64,000 nt of DNA. It comes from Anas platyrhynchos. Taxonomy: Eukaryota; Chordata; Aves; Anseriformes; Anatidae. The stretch lies in NCBI RefSeq assembly GCF_047663525.1, contig NC_092591.1, positions 27,933,001 to 27,997,000 on the forward strand, read 5' to 3'. Shown here one piece after another: positions 1-17,600 of the stretch (the first letter of the stretch is position 1; each line of letters starts with the position of its first letter). A model generated the notes under the pieces. It was not told the origin of the DNA and did no database searches. It was given only the letters and a program-made list of their open reading frames with translations. The position numbers were made by a program, and so were the translations under genes.

Positions 1-2040
1 CTGCCAAGCACTGGAGCACCTCCTTTTCCTGCTCCCATCCCCGATACTGTGAACGTGCTCTGCACCTGCGCGCAGCCAGGGCTTTGGGATCCCAGCCTGA
101 ACAGAGCTGCGCTGCAGAGAAACTAACCTCTGATCCCTACCAGCAGCCTCCCTTACGGGCAATGGAACAAATCAGAAGAGGAAAGCACCTTTAGCACACC
201 CCGTGTTTGTTACGTGGATTAACGCAGCTGGTGCAGGGGGAAAGGGTAGGGATAGATGGAGTGGGACCTTGCTCAATCCATCCCCACACTGAGAGAGGTC
301 ATTTGGAGAAATCCTGCTGAGCCGCAGCCCCCTTTTGGGAGGGTTTTGTTTTGGGGGGGCAGGAGGTTGCAGGGTGAACCCTGGTTTTCTGTGGGCCACA
401 CGCTATGAGAAGCCTTACCCGGCCCTCTCAGGCATTTGGGCAATCATAATTGCGTTGTGCTGAATTTTAGGGGGCAAACTCTCCGAATGCAGGCACCTCA
501 GTGGCTTTCTCGGCAAGGTGCCTGGCACCCAGCAAAAACATGCAGGGCATACAAACCCCATGCTATATTTGCCATAATCTCCATGCGGAGAATCTCCTGC
601 TGTGAATGCTCCTGAGGAGCTCAGCCACCTTGCTCGGGTCTCCCAAGCCCAGCTGAGGCTGGATTCCAAAAAGCAGTGCAGGATCCAGGGCTTCCTCCCC
701 TGTTCCCTTACCTTGCATCAAGGCAGGGACAGCCGCAAACCAGGGTGGGCTGAAGAGCCGTGTGAAAACCCCTTTGGTGTGCACCGCTGCCATCGCAGCA
801 GCAGCGCTCGCAGACCACCCGCAGCCAGGTTTGTGCTGCCTGAACCGATTCCGAGTGATTCAAGCAGCACAATTCAAGAGCGATTCCAAGGCTCTGCCAC
901 TGCAGAGAGGCATCCCGGCATCCAGCTGCTGCTCAGCAGCCCCAAATGTCCCCTCTGGTCCCATCCGCTCGGGCAGCCCTCCCCAAACACACCCTGCCAG
1001 CATGGCTGTGCCCGTCGCAGCCGGGGAGAAGACATCCGCATAGCCCTCGTGGCTATTCCAGCCAGAAATCCCCCATCCATCCAGCTCTAGGTAGGTGGGT
1101 TTTCTTACTGCAGCAGCAGCTCATTTTGCTTTGGGAGCCATCGCAAGGAAAAACAAAGCAAGCCAAAGCCAACAAAACCTCTTCTGCAGCGCTGAGCATC
1201 CTCCCGGCACAGCCGCCCTCCGCCAGCTGACAGAGGCCGAACCCGTACGCAGCAACCCCCGAGCATCCAGCCCCGAGCATCCAGCCCCGAGCATCCAGCC
1301 CTTTGGAAAACAAAGCTCCCTGCGGCCGTGCCCCGAGCCTTTCGCCCTCGCCGGACCAGACAATGCGAGCCAGCCCCAAACACTGCTCCACGGGCAGGCT
1401 GCTTTCAAGGTTAACATGGCCCCTGGGCTGCCAGGCACGAGCCTCAGCATCGCCTGCTGCTCCCTGGGCTTCCCGACCGTTCCCTGGGGGGTCCCTGTCT
1501 TTGCACCCCAAATTAGAGGGGGTCACTCGTCCCCGCTAGCTGCTTGGGACAGGGACGGGCTCTTTGACACATGCTCATGCGGAGCTGCGCTGCCCGCCAG
1601 GGAGCTGCTGACACCGCCGCAGTGCAAACGACAAACGCATCCGTGCCCCGAAAATCCAAATATCCTTAACAAAACAGCACCGCACCGCGTCCTTCCCTCC
1701 ACCAAAACCACAAATTACTGACCTGTGCACAGAGCTCCCCCAATGTGAGCTGAAGCACTGACATCAGCTTTTGCTGTTGCTCAGGAATTTAATTCTGGGG
1801 GAGGAGAAAGGGGTGGGGGGCAGAGCAGGAAGGAGAAGGAACTTATTTATCAATAAGGGAAATAATCACGGATCTTGTAAAAACAACCAGTGCTGCACAC
1901 AGAAACCAACGTTTATCACTAGGTGATAACTTGGGGGGGAGGTCAACAGCTCCCTGCACCTCAGGGGAGGTCAAGGGGATGATTTCCAAGGGGCAGCTCA
2001 ACTCGTCAGTCGCTCGGAGCCACGGCAGCGAAGCGGTGCC
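1..2040. other. Non-coding stretch left of the first CpG island
   Basis: No exon with conserved-looking protein, splice sites in a consistent frame, or recognisable repeat family was seen. Open frames here are short, Pro/Ser/Arg-rich and look like chance frames in GC-rich DNA. A three-copy 14-bp tandem repeat lies at 1261-1302. If the promoter-like island to the right fires on the minus strand, this stretch would be its first intron. Confidence 0.6.
1261..1302. repeat. 14-bp tandem repeat, three copies
   Basis: Three head-to-tail copies of GAGCATCCAGCCCC begin at 1261, 1275 and 1289; only the last base of the third copy differs. Nothing suggests that it is translated. Confidence 0.9.
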
Positions 2041-2049
2041 GAACCCACG

Positions 2050-2750
2050 CCGGCCGCGTTTCAACGCCAAGGACACGGGGTGCCCCTCCGAGCTCCTTCA
2101 TCCTCCCCAAACCCAAACGCTCCCCGCAGCACCGAGCTGAAACACCTTCCCACCCCACCCCATGCCACCCTACACCTCCCCACCCTCCCCATCCCTTCGG
2201 GGACACCCACCTCCCCACCTCCAAAGCTACCCCCAAACTCCCCATTTCGACGCTTTCCGACCTCATTCTTTTTTCTTTCCTTGCGCGCAAACACCCCTCC
2301 CCAGTTTTTCCCACCTCCGGGCAGCCAGAGGGGATGGGGAACCCCCCCGGCCGCCCTTCCCCGGCCCGCACTGACCCTGGCGGGGCCAGCCGCGCCGCTC
2401 CGCGGGTTTTCCGCTGGCGCGGCCGCTGGCGGTGCCGCGGGGCCCGCATCCCGCACCGGGGCGCGCACCGGGTGCGCACAGCTCCGCGCTGCTCCGCGCC
2501 GCTCCGCGCCGCCGGGAATGCGCCGGCGATGAGGTCATGCCTCGGGAGGGAGGGAGGAGGAGGAGGAGGGAGGGAGGGAGGGGGGGGGAAGGAAAAAAAA
2601 AAAAAAAAAAAAAAAAAGGAAAAAAAAAAAAAAGCGTTGACGTCACCCGCAGCCAATCAGCGCGGCAGGAGCTGGGCAGGGTGACGGCAGCCCCGCGGGC
2701 GCGGGGAGGCGCGGAGAGGATGCTAAGGGGGGTGCGCAGAGGTGGGGTGT
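2050..2750 (-). promoter_or_regulatory. CpG-rich promoter-like island with CRE and CCAAT box
   Basis: The stretch is rich in CpG, unlike its flanks. A perfect palindromic cAMP response element TGACGTCA lies at 2638-2645 and a CCAAT box at 2653-2657. To the left are a long homopurine tract and then a very GC-rich block, as expected of a first exon. On the minus strand a plausible donor (AGG followed by GTCAGTGCG) lies near 2371-2379. In mammals DUSP8 and MOB2 lie beyond IFITM10, so a non-coding first exon of one of these is a reasonable guess; no coding exon in the window proves it. Strand is inferred from the order of the motifs and the donor. Confidence 0.5.
2544..2634. repeat. Homopurine tract: G-run block then poly(A)
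   Basis: About 90 bases of uninterrupted purine on the plus strand. GGGA and GGA repeats (2546-2592) form four or more G-runs with short loops, which could fold into a G-quadruplex. Two poly(A) runs separated by GG follow. The tract sits directly next to the CRE and CCAAT motifs. Confidence 0.85.
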
Positions 2751-2759
2751 CCCCCACCC

Positions 2760-5700
2760 CGAAGTGGAGGGCAGGTGGAGGTGCTTTGAGGGAGGCCGGC
2801 CTTCCCGCTGTCGAGATCTGGGTGTTAACAGCCACCCCAGAGGCTTTTTTGGGGTCCAGCCTCTGGTCCCCGCTGCCAGCCTCACCCAGCACTCTGCTGG
2901 TGGTCACCAAAGATGGGCTCGATGGAGACCAACACAACACGAGGCTGATGGAGGCACGAGGATGGAGGTCGATACGGTGTGAAAGCTTGGCCTCAGCCCG
3001 GCCTCCATCACCCCACAGCTCAGAAGGACGTGGAGGCCACGCGACCCCATGTGCAGGTGGAGGACGGAGCTGGGGGTTTGTCCTTGGATGTGGCCTGGCA
3101 GCTCCAGCTTAGCGAGGGATTAGGGTTTAGAAGCTTTGCTGGTGCTTAGGAAATGAAGGGAACCTTCCTCCCCGCTGCCGATAGGGATGCCGGGCGTTTT
3201 GGAATTAACTCTCTTCTCTCCGAACACGCGGCGTCGTTTTTTTGTAGAGCACCAAGGGGGTAGAGCCCCGGCTGCTGGGACACACCGTGGTGCTAAAAAT
3301 CTCGCTGTCTCCTCTTCTGCTGGCACAAAAATCAGTCCAACATGTGTTGGTGGGGAAAATTCTGCAAAACCAGGGTTACTCCACCACGTGCCTCTAAATT
3401 GTGTGGGTTTAGGTCCTGGTAGCACATCTGGTGGGAAGGTGCTGTGCTAGCACAGGGCCTCGCTTCTCTACCTGCTCTGGAGCACTCGTGGGTTAAGGAA
3501 ATTAAGAAAGATGCCTTTGCAGGGGCAAAAGAAGGAAAAAAAAGGGACAGGCTGAGCTGCTAATTCCTGCTGAGATCTGACCTGCAGAGCAAGCAGCAAA
3601 CAGGAGGAAAGGGGGAGATGCTCCTCTGGCCAGGGGACGCGGGGGACATGGCTCTTATGGGATGCTCAGGCCCACGGCTGGGCAGCTCTCCCACACCCAC
3701 TGTTGCTGTGCTGGGCTGAGGGGAGAAAGCAAAACAAATGATTCATGGGCGCTAAACCACTGCCAGGATTGCAGGGGCCGGGAGCAGGTGGCGAGGGAGG
3801 CTTGCAAAACTTCACCTGACTCCCAAAGCCTCGAGCGAACCCAATTTAGATCCCAACCCAGTCCGACCTGAAAGTCGTGGTTATGGCTACGCCGACAAGG
3901 GCTTCCCGCTCTGCGATTCCATCAGCACGGAGTTCAGCCGAGGGCAGGGCTTGTGGGGGCTCATCCATGCTCACCAGACCCTCATCATCCCTATGTCACA
4001 CAGGGGAAATGAAGCAGGGAGAGCTGTGACGGTGCTGTGATGGTCACACACGGGCAGAACAAAGCAGCGTCGTGCTCCCGGCTCCCATGTACCAGATGTG
4101 AAGCCATTGTCACCGCCAGGGGCCAGGTCCCCCCTCCCCAGCATGCTCAGAATGAGCAAAAACACTGGGGCCAGTTGCTCGTTGCTGACGGGGAGCGCTT
4201 TATTTCGGATAAAAAGCACTTCAAAAAGAATTCGCCCTCTTTGCCTCACTCTGCTTTTTCTTCTTCCCCAGATTTCAGGCGCATCTGAAGATTGATTGCA
4301 TCCCAGCTACGTGGTTTGAATGCAAGTTGCGCTCGCACACGTAATAGTTTTTGCTAAAACGTTTTCCAAGACCCGTAATTGCCATCGCAGGCCAAGTGCG
4401 AAACTAAAAACCGAGAGAAAGAAACTGCTGCCAAACCGACGAGTCCGTCAAAAAAGGAGAGACTTGTTCACCAACCTGCACTTGCTTTAAACACACAAAT
4501 ATGTGCATTTTTTACTCTCGGCTGGTGCTGTGTGCCGGGCTATTGGCGCAGCCTGCGTGGAGGAGCGATGCCCGGGGGAGCCCCGCTTGCTGCCTGCCTC
4601 CTGCAAAGCCCCAAACGGTGTCACCACGCTCTGCAGAGTGTGTGAGCAGGCCAAAGCCCCAAGCAGCATCACGAGGCAGCCTCGTTTCTCGCAGGGAGAG
4701 CTGCACAGCGTATCTATCTGTCTTGGTTTCCCCAAGAAGAAAAATATCTGCACGTGCCTGGCGTGGCTCAGCACTTCCAGGGCACTGGCTGCGGCGCGTG
4801 CATGGAGCAGAAGCAGCGAGCGCGCAGTGGGTCGACTGCAGCAGTGTGAGGCTGGGGGTCTGCACACCGTGCTGCTCCTCTCCGTGCTGCAGCAGTGCTC
4901 CTTCTGCAGCCCTGGCTCTGTGCTGCCAGGCATTGCTGCCAAAGGGAGAAGGGGAAGGCAGCACAAAGTCGTGCGTTGAGTAAATTCCCTTGGCACAGAG
5001 CAGGGGTCAAAGGCAGGGGATGGGAGGAGCGGGACCTTTGTACTGGGCATGGAGCAAGCACGCTGCAGGATGCAAAGCTGGTGGTGGCAGCTAGCTCTCC
5101 TAGAGGCTTTGCGGTGACAACCCTTAGCACGGCTGGCCCTTCTCCCTGCGGGCTGAACTGCTGTGGTCACTCACGTGGCTTTGCCCTGGAAAGTGAGGCC
5201 GAGTGAGGAATTCACTTTTTGGCGTGCCAGAAGCTGCCCGGGGTCACGCTCACACCTCCGAGGGCAGCAGGAGGCAGAGGACGGGGCCAGGGGAAGGAGA
5301 GAGGTGCTAAATGGTTTGGTTTCTGTACAGCCAGGCCTTAATAAAGGATCCTTGCCCCATGCTCCTTGGGGGCAAGGCATGGTCTTCCCTCTTTCTTCTC
5401 CCACTGCTCCTTGCTGCGTATGAACCAGCCCGGCTGAGCGCAGGGGTGAGGGCTCTGTCAGCTCCAGACCCTTTTTCCCTGCCCCTCTGCAGGTTTTTGT
5501 TCAGCTGCTCACCAGTTGCTAGGATTTTGTTGTTGTTGTTTCCTACGTCGCTTAAATCGTTTTCACTGATGAGAGCATCTGCTGCCATCTGTGCCTCCCC
5601 CTCCTTCCCCGCACCGGTCCGGGCGGCGAGCTGGGTGCCGCAGGATCTGTGCAGCACGATCCTGCCCCGAATACCGGCATGGGGAGGGGAGCAGAGGCAG

Positions 5701-7160
5701 CTCCATCAGCACCCCACTTCTCCCCCTGCATCGGCAGGTCTGCAGTTCCAGCGGTGCCTCGGTGCCCAGCTCCCAAGCCCGACCAGGACCCAGTGGCACT
5801 TGGCGTGGCTGCAGCTCCGCGAAGCCCAACGAGACAGCTTTGAAAACGCAGTGGTGAGGGGACTTTGGGAAGGTCCCCCCTTTGTGCTGTAATTTGGGTG
5901 TCGATGCAAAATTGGGGGCTGGCAGCTCTGCCCCCGTGGGAACGCAGAGCTGCTGGGCCGGGCTGGGAGGTCGCTCCCCGAATGAGCCGCCAGCGCCACG
6001 CTGCAGCTTGCCCTATTTATCACAGCCAGCCCGTGTAGATGTAGGAGAGCCACGGGGTCACGTTTGCTGCCGGGAGGAAATCCAAACCAGTTTAACCCAG
6101 CTGGGATTTGCCTGCGAACTGGCTCGGCAGCCTTTGCACGGAGGTGGCATCACCCAGCCCGGGGCTTGCGTAAGCGTGGCCGTGTTTGCTCACACACCAG
6201 GGCACCCACACCCCTCTGCCCCGTGCGGTCTCGCAGGGTGATTTCAAGAGGTTCCTGGTGCCCAAAGCCACCTTCTCGTCCTCCTTGGTTTGCTGACGGG
6301 GCTGGGCTGCAGGGATCACGGCAGAGCGGTGTGCGGGAGCCCTCTGCCTGCATCCCGCAGCACGGCTGCAGGCAGGCAGGAGCTGCAGCTCCTCGGTCTG
6401 CAGAGACCACAAGGAGCAGATGTTGGTCTGGGAAGGACCTCGTGGTGTGTAAGAAGTCAGCTCCGTGTCTCCATCAGCTCCTGCTGGGTGGTGGGGATGC
6501 TCCGAGGTCCTCCCTGAAGCCGTTTCTTCTCCAGGCTCAGCCTCTCCTTCCCTCACCAGCCTCGGCAGCCTTTCCTGAGCCCCCACCAAAAGCCTGTCAT
6601 GTATGGGGGCCCCAAACTAGGAGCAATATTTTAGGCACCACCTAACAATACTGACTAGTGGCAAATAATCTCCTCCCCCCCCTCCTTCCCATTTCCCCCC
6701 TCTTGAGCTAAAGAAATAGAAAAAAAAAAAAAGAAATCCTCATCAACCTGCCAAGCTAAATTTCCTGGAGGAATACAATTAAATCTCCATGTGGCAATGC
6801 GACCATCGCTCCTTCCCGATACCAAACGGCTTCCCAAGCATCTGACGGCTCCTCTCTTCCTCCCCCTCCACTTGGTTTTCACTCCTGCTGCTGAATGCAA
6901 CAGAGGCTGCGGCTTCGCAGCCAAAAAAAGGTGCGAGCTGGAGAGCGCCCAGCGAAGTTGTGAGTGGCAGAAGTGAAAAGGCAGAGAAGCAGCCCTTGAA
7001 ATCCTCCCTTCTGTTATGTTGGGTGGCAGCCTTGGCAAACCCTGAAATTCCAGAATTTTCCTGTACAATTGGGAAAAAAGAAAAAAAAAAACACACGATG
7101 AGAGTACCTGTCATATTTGGCTGCTGCTTTTCTTTCCTTTGTTCCCTCAAAGATAAAAAT
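2760..7160. other. Non-coding stretch, no gene recognised
   Basis: Mixed composition with moderate GC. No coherent exon chain, known repeat family or RNA gene was recognised on either strand. Small A-runs occur near 6720 and 7075. Confidence 0.6.
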
Positions 7161-7175
7161 AAAAGATAAAATCAG

Positions 7176-7292
7176 AAATAAAATAAAACAAAACAAAACA
7201 AAACAAAACAAAACAAAACAAAACAAAATAAAATAAAATAAAATAAAATAAAATAAAATAAAATAAAATAAAATAAAATAAAATAAAATAAA
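7176..7292. repeat. Compound (AAAAC)n-(AAAAT)n microsatellite
   Basis: A run of AAAAC pentamers (about 7186-7226) passes directly into AAAAT pentamers (about 7226-7292), with imperfect A/T-rich units on the left edge. On the minus strand it is T-rich, as often seen for decayed poly(A) tails or expanded pentamer repeats. It produces long shadow frames rich in Phe and Leu that are not genes. Confidence 0.95.
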
Positions 7293-7915
7293 GACAGACC
7301 CAACCAATTTTCAGGGTTGCAGCGCACCTCAGCCCCGCCGCAGCACACTTCAGCCTTGGCACAGAGATGCCTCGTACAAGGTGGGTGTTGCCAGCAACAA
7401 ATAATAAACGTGAGGGCTGCTGATAATAGTCCACCCTGTCCATCCCTGACAGTTTGTGCATGCAAAAATGCTGCGGAGTCAGTGCTGTGCTCCCCCTGGT
7501 TCATTAAAGAGGCAGTCCGTCGGGGGAAGATGCTGGCAGCCCATTTGTCACGCCGGTTAAAGGCAGGAGAGGCTGCCTTTGGGTTGCTTCCCATTTTGCC
7601 AGCCCTGATTTTACCTGATTTTCTATATTACTTTTTTTTTGCATGTGCCGAGCAGGGTGAGCGGTTGGGGCTGGCTCCCTGCAAAACCACCGCAGGGCTC
7701 GCAGCGGGCGATGCGCTTCCCCAGTTTTTGCTAGTTCAGGAGGTGCCTCCTGCTTTAGTCCTGCAGTGACACCTAAATCTGCCCCACACGTTTTGGGTTT
7801 CAGGCCAGGCCTTGCCATTCATTTGAGGCATTTTTCTCTTTCTCTTCATGCGCAGAGCAGGAGAAGGGAGGACAACCCGAGCAGCCAGCGCAGCAGACCA
7901 GACATCGGAGGTATC

Positions 7916-7921
7916 TTTATT
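7916..7921 (-). terminator. Candidate IFITM10 polyadenylation signal
   Basis: TTTATT on the plus strand reads AATAAA on the minus strand, downstream of the IFITM10 stop codon. Two further minus-strand AATAAA hexamers lie closer to the stop, at 8490-8495 and 8348-8353. The sequence cannot tell which is used. Confidence 0.4.
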
Positions 7922-8510
7922 GACCGTCTTACAGAAGTACAGCAGCACTCGGTTTAGGGGGTGTGCGACTTCCCCAGAAGGTGCCTTCCTTCTCAGCACT
8001 GTGGGGCTGTCCCAAGAAGAAATCTGCCCTTAACACACTGGGCTTCATCCGGAGGCTTTGGGGCTCTCCGGGGACAGTAAGTTATTTCAACCGACGGGTG
8101 AAATTCAACAAAGCTGCATCAGAAAAGGAAAATAAAAGGTATGTGGAGGGGTGGTGGGCAGCCTGAGCATGCCTGACATGCTCTGAGCCTTGCCATCCCT
8201 TGGGGTCTTGGGCACGTTGCCTTCCTCCCACCACCTTGCACCCCGGCCGTGCCCCCAGCCCCGGCTGCAGCCCACAGAGCCCCAGGGCCATACTGGCAGC
8301 TGCGAGCCACACTCAGCTCTCAGCTCCGAGTGCCCTCGTCACACAGCTTTATTTGCCATAAAATAAGCTTTTCTCAGTCTGCCTTCCTCCCTGCACCACT
8401 GTACCAGCGAAACCCTTTCCTACAGCAGCCCAAATGCTGTCTATGGCCAGGAAGAGTAGGCTCAGCTGGGCTGATAAACTCATTTAACTTTTATTTATGT
8501 GTTTACTTTT

Positions 8511-8534
8511 TTGTTTGTTTGTTTGTTTGTTTTT
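8511..8534. repeat. (GTTT)n microsatellite
   Basis: Five to six GTTT units in a T-rich context, just downstream of the IFITM10 stop codon on the minus strand, so probably inside its 3'UTR. Confidence 0.85.
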
Positions 8535-8643
8535 AATCAAGGTGGAGTTGTTTTTATTTTTTTGTGTCCTTGCTACAGGAAACAACTGCAGACACTTCTG
8601 GCATAGAGGCATCCTGGCGGCGGCCGCTGCTGCTGGCCTGGCG

Positions 8644-14530
<5,887 letters not shown>

Positions 14531-14699
14531 CACTGCCTCTTCCTCACTGCTGGAGCCGGGGGAGGAGGGGACGGCAGCGCCGGGGGGGGTCCCCAGCAAG
14601 GGGGGGCATGCAGGAGTGGGGTGGTCAATGGGCAGCACCCCCAAATGTGCTCCATGCAGGAGGGCGATGAGGACACAGCGTGGCAGGAGCAAAGTGGGG

Positions 14700-17600
14700 C
14701 AAAAAGTGCCATCCGTGCCCCTGGGTGGATGGAGAAGGGATAAATCCTGCGGGCATCGAGCACCTCATGGGGTTGGCTGTGGGATGCAGGGCGCGCGGCC
14801 ACATTAGGGGAGGGCAGTGGGGGTGTCACGAAGGCTGGAGTCACCCAGGAGGACCTGGCCATGCCCAGGCTTGGCACGGGATCAGCAAAAGGCTTTTGCC
14901 TCCGGTTGCCAACCATCCTGGGAGCCAAAACTTGGGGTGCTGAGGCTGCTTCCCCTGGGGATGTGGTGTTGGAGAGCTGCGGGTGCGGCTCAGGGACGGC
15001 GTGCAGGACATTGGGAGGACGTGGCGGTGGCACGGGGACACAACATGCCACCCCGCTGCCCAGCCCCGTGCAGGTGGCTTTGCAGTGGCAGCTGGGGCGC
15101 CAGGGAAGGACAGCAGAGAAATCCCAGAGAAATCCTACAAATGGATTTTTTCTTTTTTTTTCCAGGACTTTGCAAGGCTTGTAAAGAAGCCGGGTAAAAT
15201 AAAAGTCTACGTGAGCATTACCTGCAGGCAAAGGGAAATCCTCTGTAAGTGCTTTAAGCCTACCCTCAAAGTGCTGAGCTAAGAAATAGTGACTGATTCA
15301 CTTGGCTTTTTGCTACCCGCAGCTGTGCAGAGCATCCTTCCTCCAGGAGGAATGGTGAAACCCCAGGTAGGTGGATTGCTGACTGCCCGAGGAGATGCTG
15401 CTGCCCCATGCAAGCAAGGAAAAGGTCCCAAACACCACACTGCTGGGTGTGTGTGTGCCAGAGGAGAAACCAGCTGGAAAGCCAACATCCTGAGAAGCAG
15501 TCCTGGCTGTGAACTTGGGGATAAACCCTTTAAATGAGCAGGATTGCAATGAATTTTGGATTGTACCCTTAATTCCCCTCCTAATGGTAATGAATTGCAA
15601 GGTCCTGGGTATTGGCTAACCATTCAGGGCCCCAGAGTGAAAAGTCAATCTTCAGCACGGTAAAAAATGATCATCAGGGAGCCACGTGGTCCCCCAGAAA
15701 ATTAGCGTCTTTAACAGTCACTAATGAACTGGAAAATAAGGTAAACGACGAAGGGAAAACATCAGCAGATGCCATTCATTTGGTGTAGCCAAGCCTGGAG
15801 AAGGCTGTGGGGACATCAGCGAGGTCAAAGCCAGGCGGCTAAGGGATCGGACCTCAGCACGGCTGACTCCCAGCATTGATCAGAAGGAGGGAACAAAGCT
15901 TCCTCTTGCTCCGTGATCCCCCAAACCTCAAATCCCATTCATGCCTTTCCCCTGAAGCGTGCAGCACTGCTGGCCCAGATGGGGCACAGCCCCATCTGTG
16001 TCTCCGGTCCTCCTCCTTCATCGGCTCCTCCACCTGCAGACAACAGGTTTGCACCAGCTGAAGATGAGCCTGGTGTTTATTTGCCTTGCCAGCATTGGGT
16101 ACTGCTCCTCTTTTTAGCGTCAGGCAGGGATGGAGGGCAAGGAGAGGAGGAGACGTCAAAGAGGGGACCTGGAAGAGGTGGGAGGAGGTGGCAGGCTGGT
16201 GCTGGGGAATGTGGCACGGCCTGCCGTGAATGGGATGCTTTAAAAAATGATGTGGAGAATAAAAAAAAATTAAAAAAATCTGTTATTTGAACACTGCTCC
16301 TATTTTCTATGGGTCTTTAAAGTTCACATTTACAAGCCCTCCACCTTGAGCGCTCTGCAACAGAAAGATGTTTCCTGCCCCAAAATAATTCTCCTGTAAT
16401 GGAGCCGCTCAGGGCTCACTCCTACTCTCCCTAGGAAAATCCCCAGTGGGTTGCTGAGCCTCATCAGCAGCAAGGTGGTCTGCAGCCTGGGAGGGTGAAT
16501 CCCATCTCCCTGCTCTCCCTTGGTTTCTCTCTCCTGTCCTCTGGTTTCAGTCTGTGCTGCACTCCTTTTCCCCTCCCAAAGGAACCTAAAAATAAACAGA
16601 TCAAAAAAAAGAGCATAAAAAGGAAAAGTCACCAGCCCCAAACAACGTGCTTAGTCATTCGCAGTTATTAAAATAGTTTCTAAAAGCAACAAATTGCTGC
16701 GCCAGCCAGAGGAGCACGTTACCTCCATCAACGAGGGGCCTGATCCTTCCTTTCCTGATGGCCTGCGGTGAGGGCAGGTCCCTCGGGAGCAAGCTATAAA
16801 GTTGTCAGAGGTGGGGTTCGGCAGGGATGTTGCAGTAACCCAGGGGGCTGATGAAAACCTGAGCGTTGGCTGGGCAAGATAACACAGGGCTGAGGCTGGG
16901 CTGCCTGTGGGGGTGTGTGCCCTGCTGGAAAAGCATGGGAGGACAGTCCTGGCTCTCCAGCTCTTGGCCAAGATCGAGCCTGCGATTGTTCCTGCTGAGG
17001 TGCAACGTTCAACACTCACAGCGTGATTAAAGGCTCAGGCACGATCCCCACCCTTCTATCAGTGACATCTCCTCCCCTTGGGCTACTGAGGAATGGCAGG
17101 CAGCAGGATTGGTTTTTGGGACCCAGCTAGCCCCTTTGGGGTTAGATCCATCCCTTTAACAGAGGACAATGACTGATTGGGGTATTGAGGCATCCTGGGG
17201 GAATAGAGGCTCGGGACTGCCAGCAAGGAAATCAGTTAAGCTCTCCGCATGCTTAGATCTGTGCTCAGAAAATAGGATGGTACTTGGCTGCATCTGCCTT
17301 GCTTATGTAGATGATGCTTTTTTTTCAGAGTAGGGATTAGCTCTTATCTTGCACCTGGCACATGGGGCCTGCGTTCTGCATTAGAGACTCCAGTTCCCAT
17401 ACGGCGGCACTAGGACTCAAAAAGCACTCAGTCAGACAAGAGGAAGGGATTTTTGCTGTGTTTTGAAAAAAAACAAACACGAAACAACCCTGTTTGTCAT
17501 CACCAGACTCTGGGAGTGTGAACTCCATGCCCGAGTGGGTTTCAGGCTGGAATCAGAAACTCAGAAACTAGACTCCTGCTTTTGCCACTATAGGGCCACG

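Noticed and set aside
2006-3112. Frames of over 200 residues in the CpG island
   Set aside because: They read through the homopurine tract as poly-Lys or poly-Phe and are compositional artefacts.
4430-4460. CGACGAGTCCGTC resembling a hammerhead ribozyme core
   Set aside because: The CUGAUGA core is not intact and no matching GAAA strand or stems were seen nearby.
7014-7594. Long minus-strand frames rich in Phe, Tyr and Leu
   Set aside because: They are translations of the AAAAC/AAAAT microsatellite, not genes.
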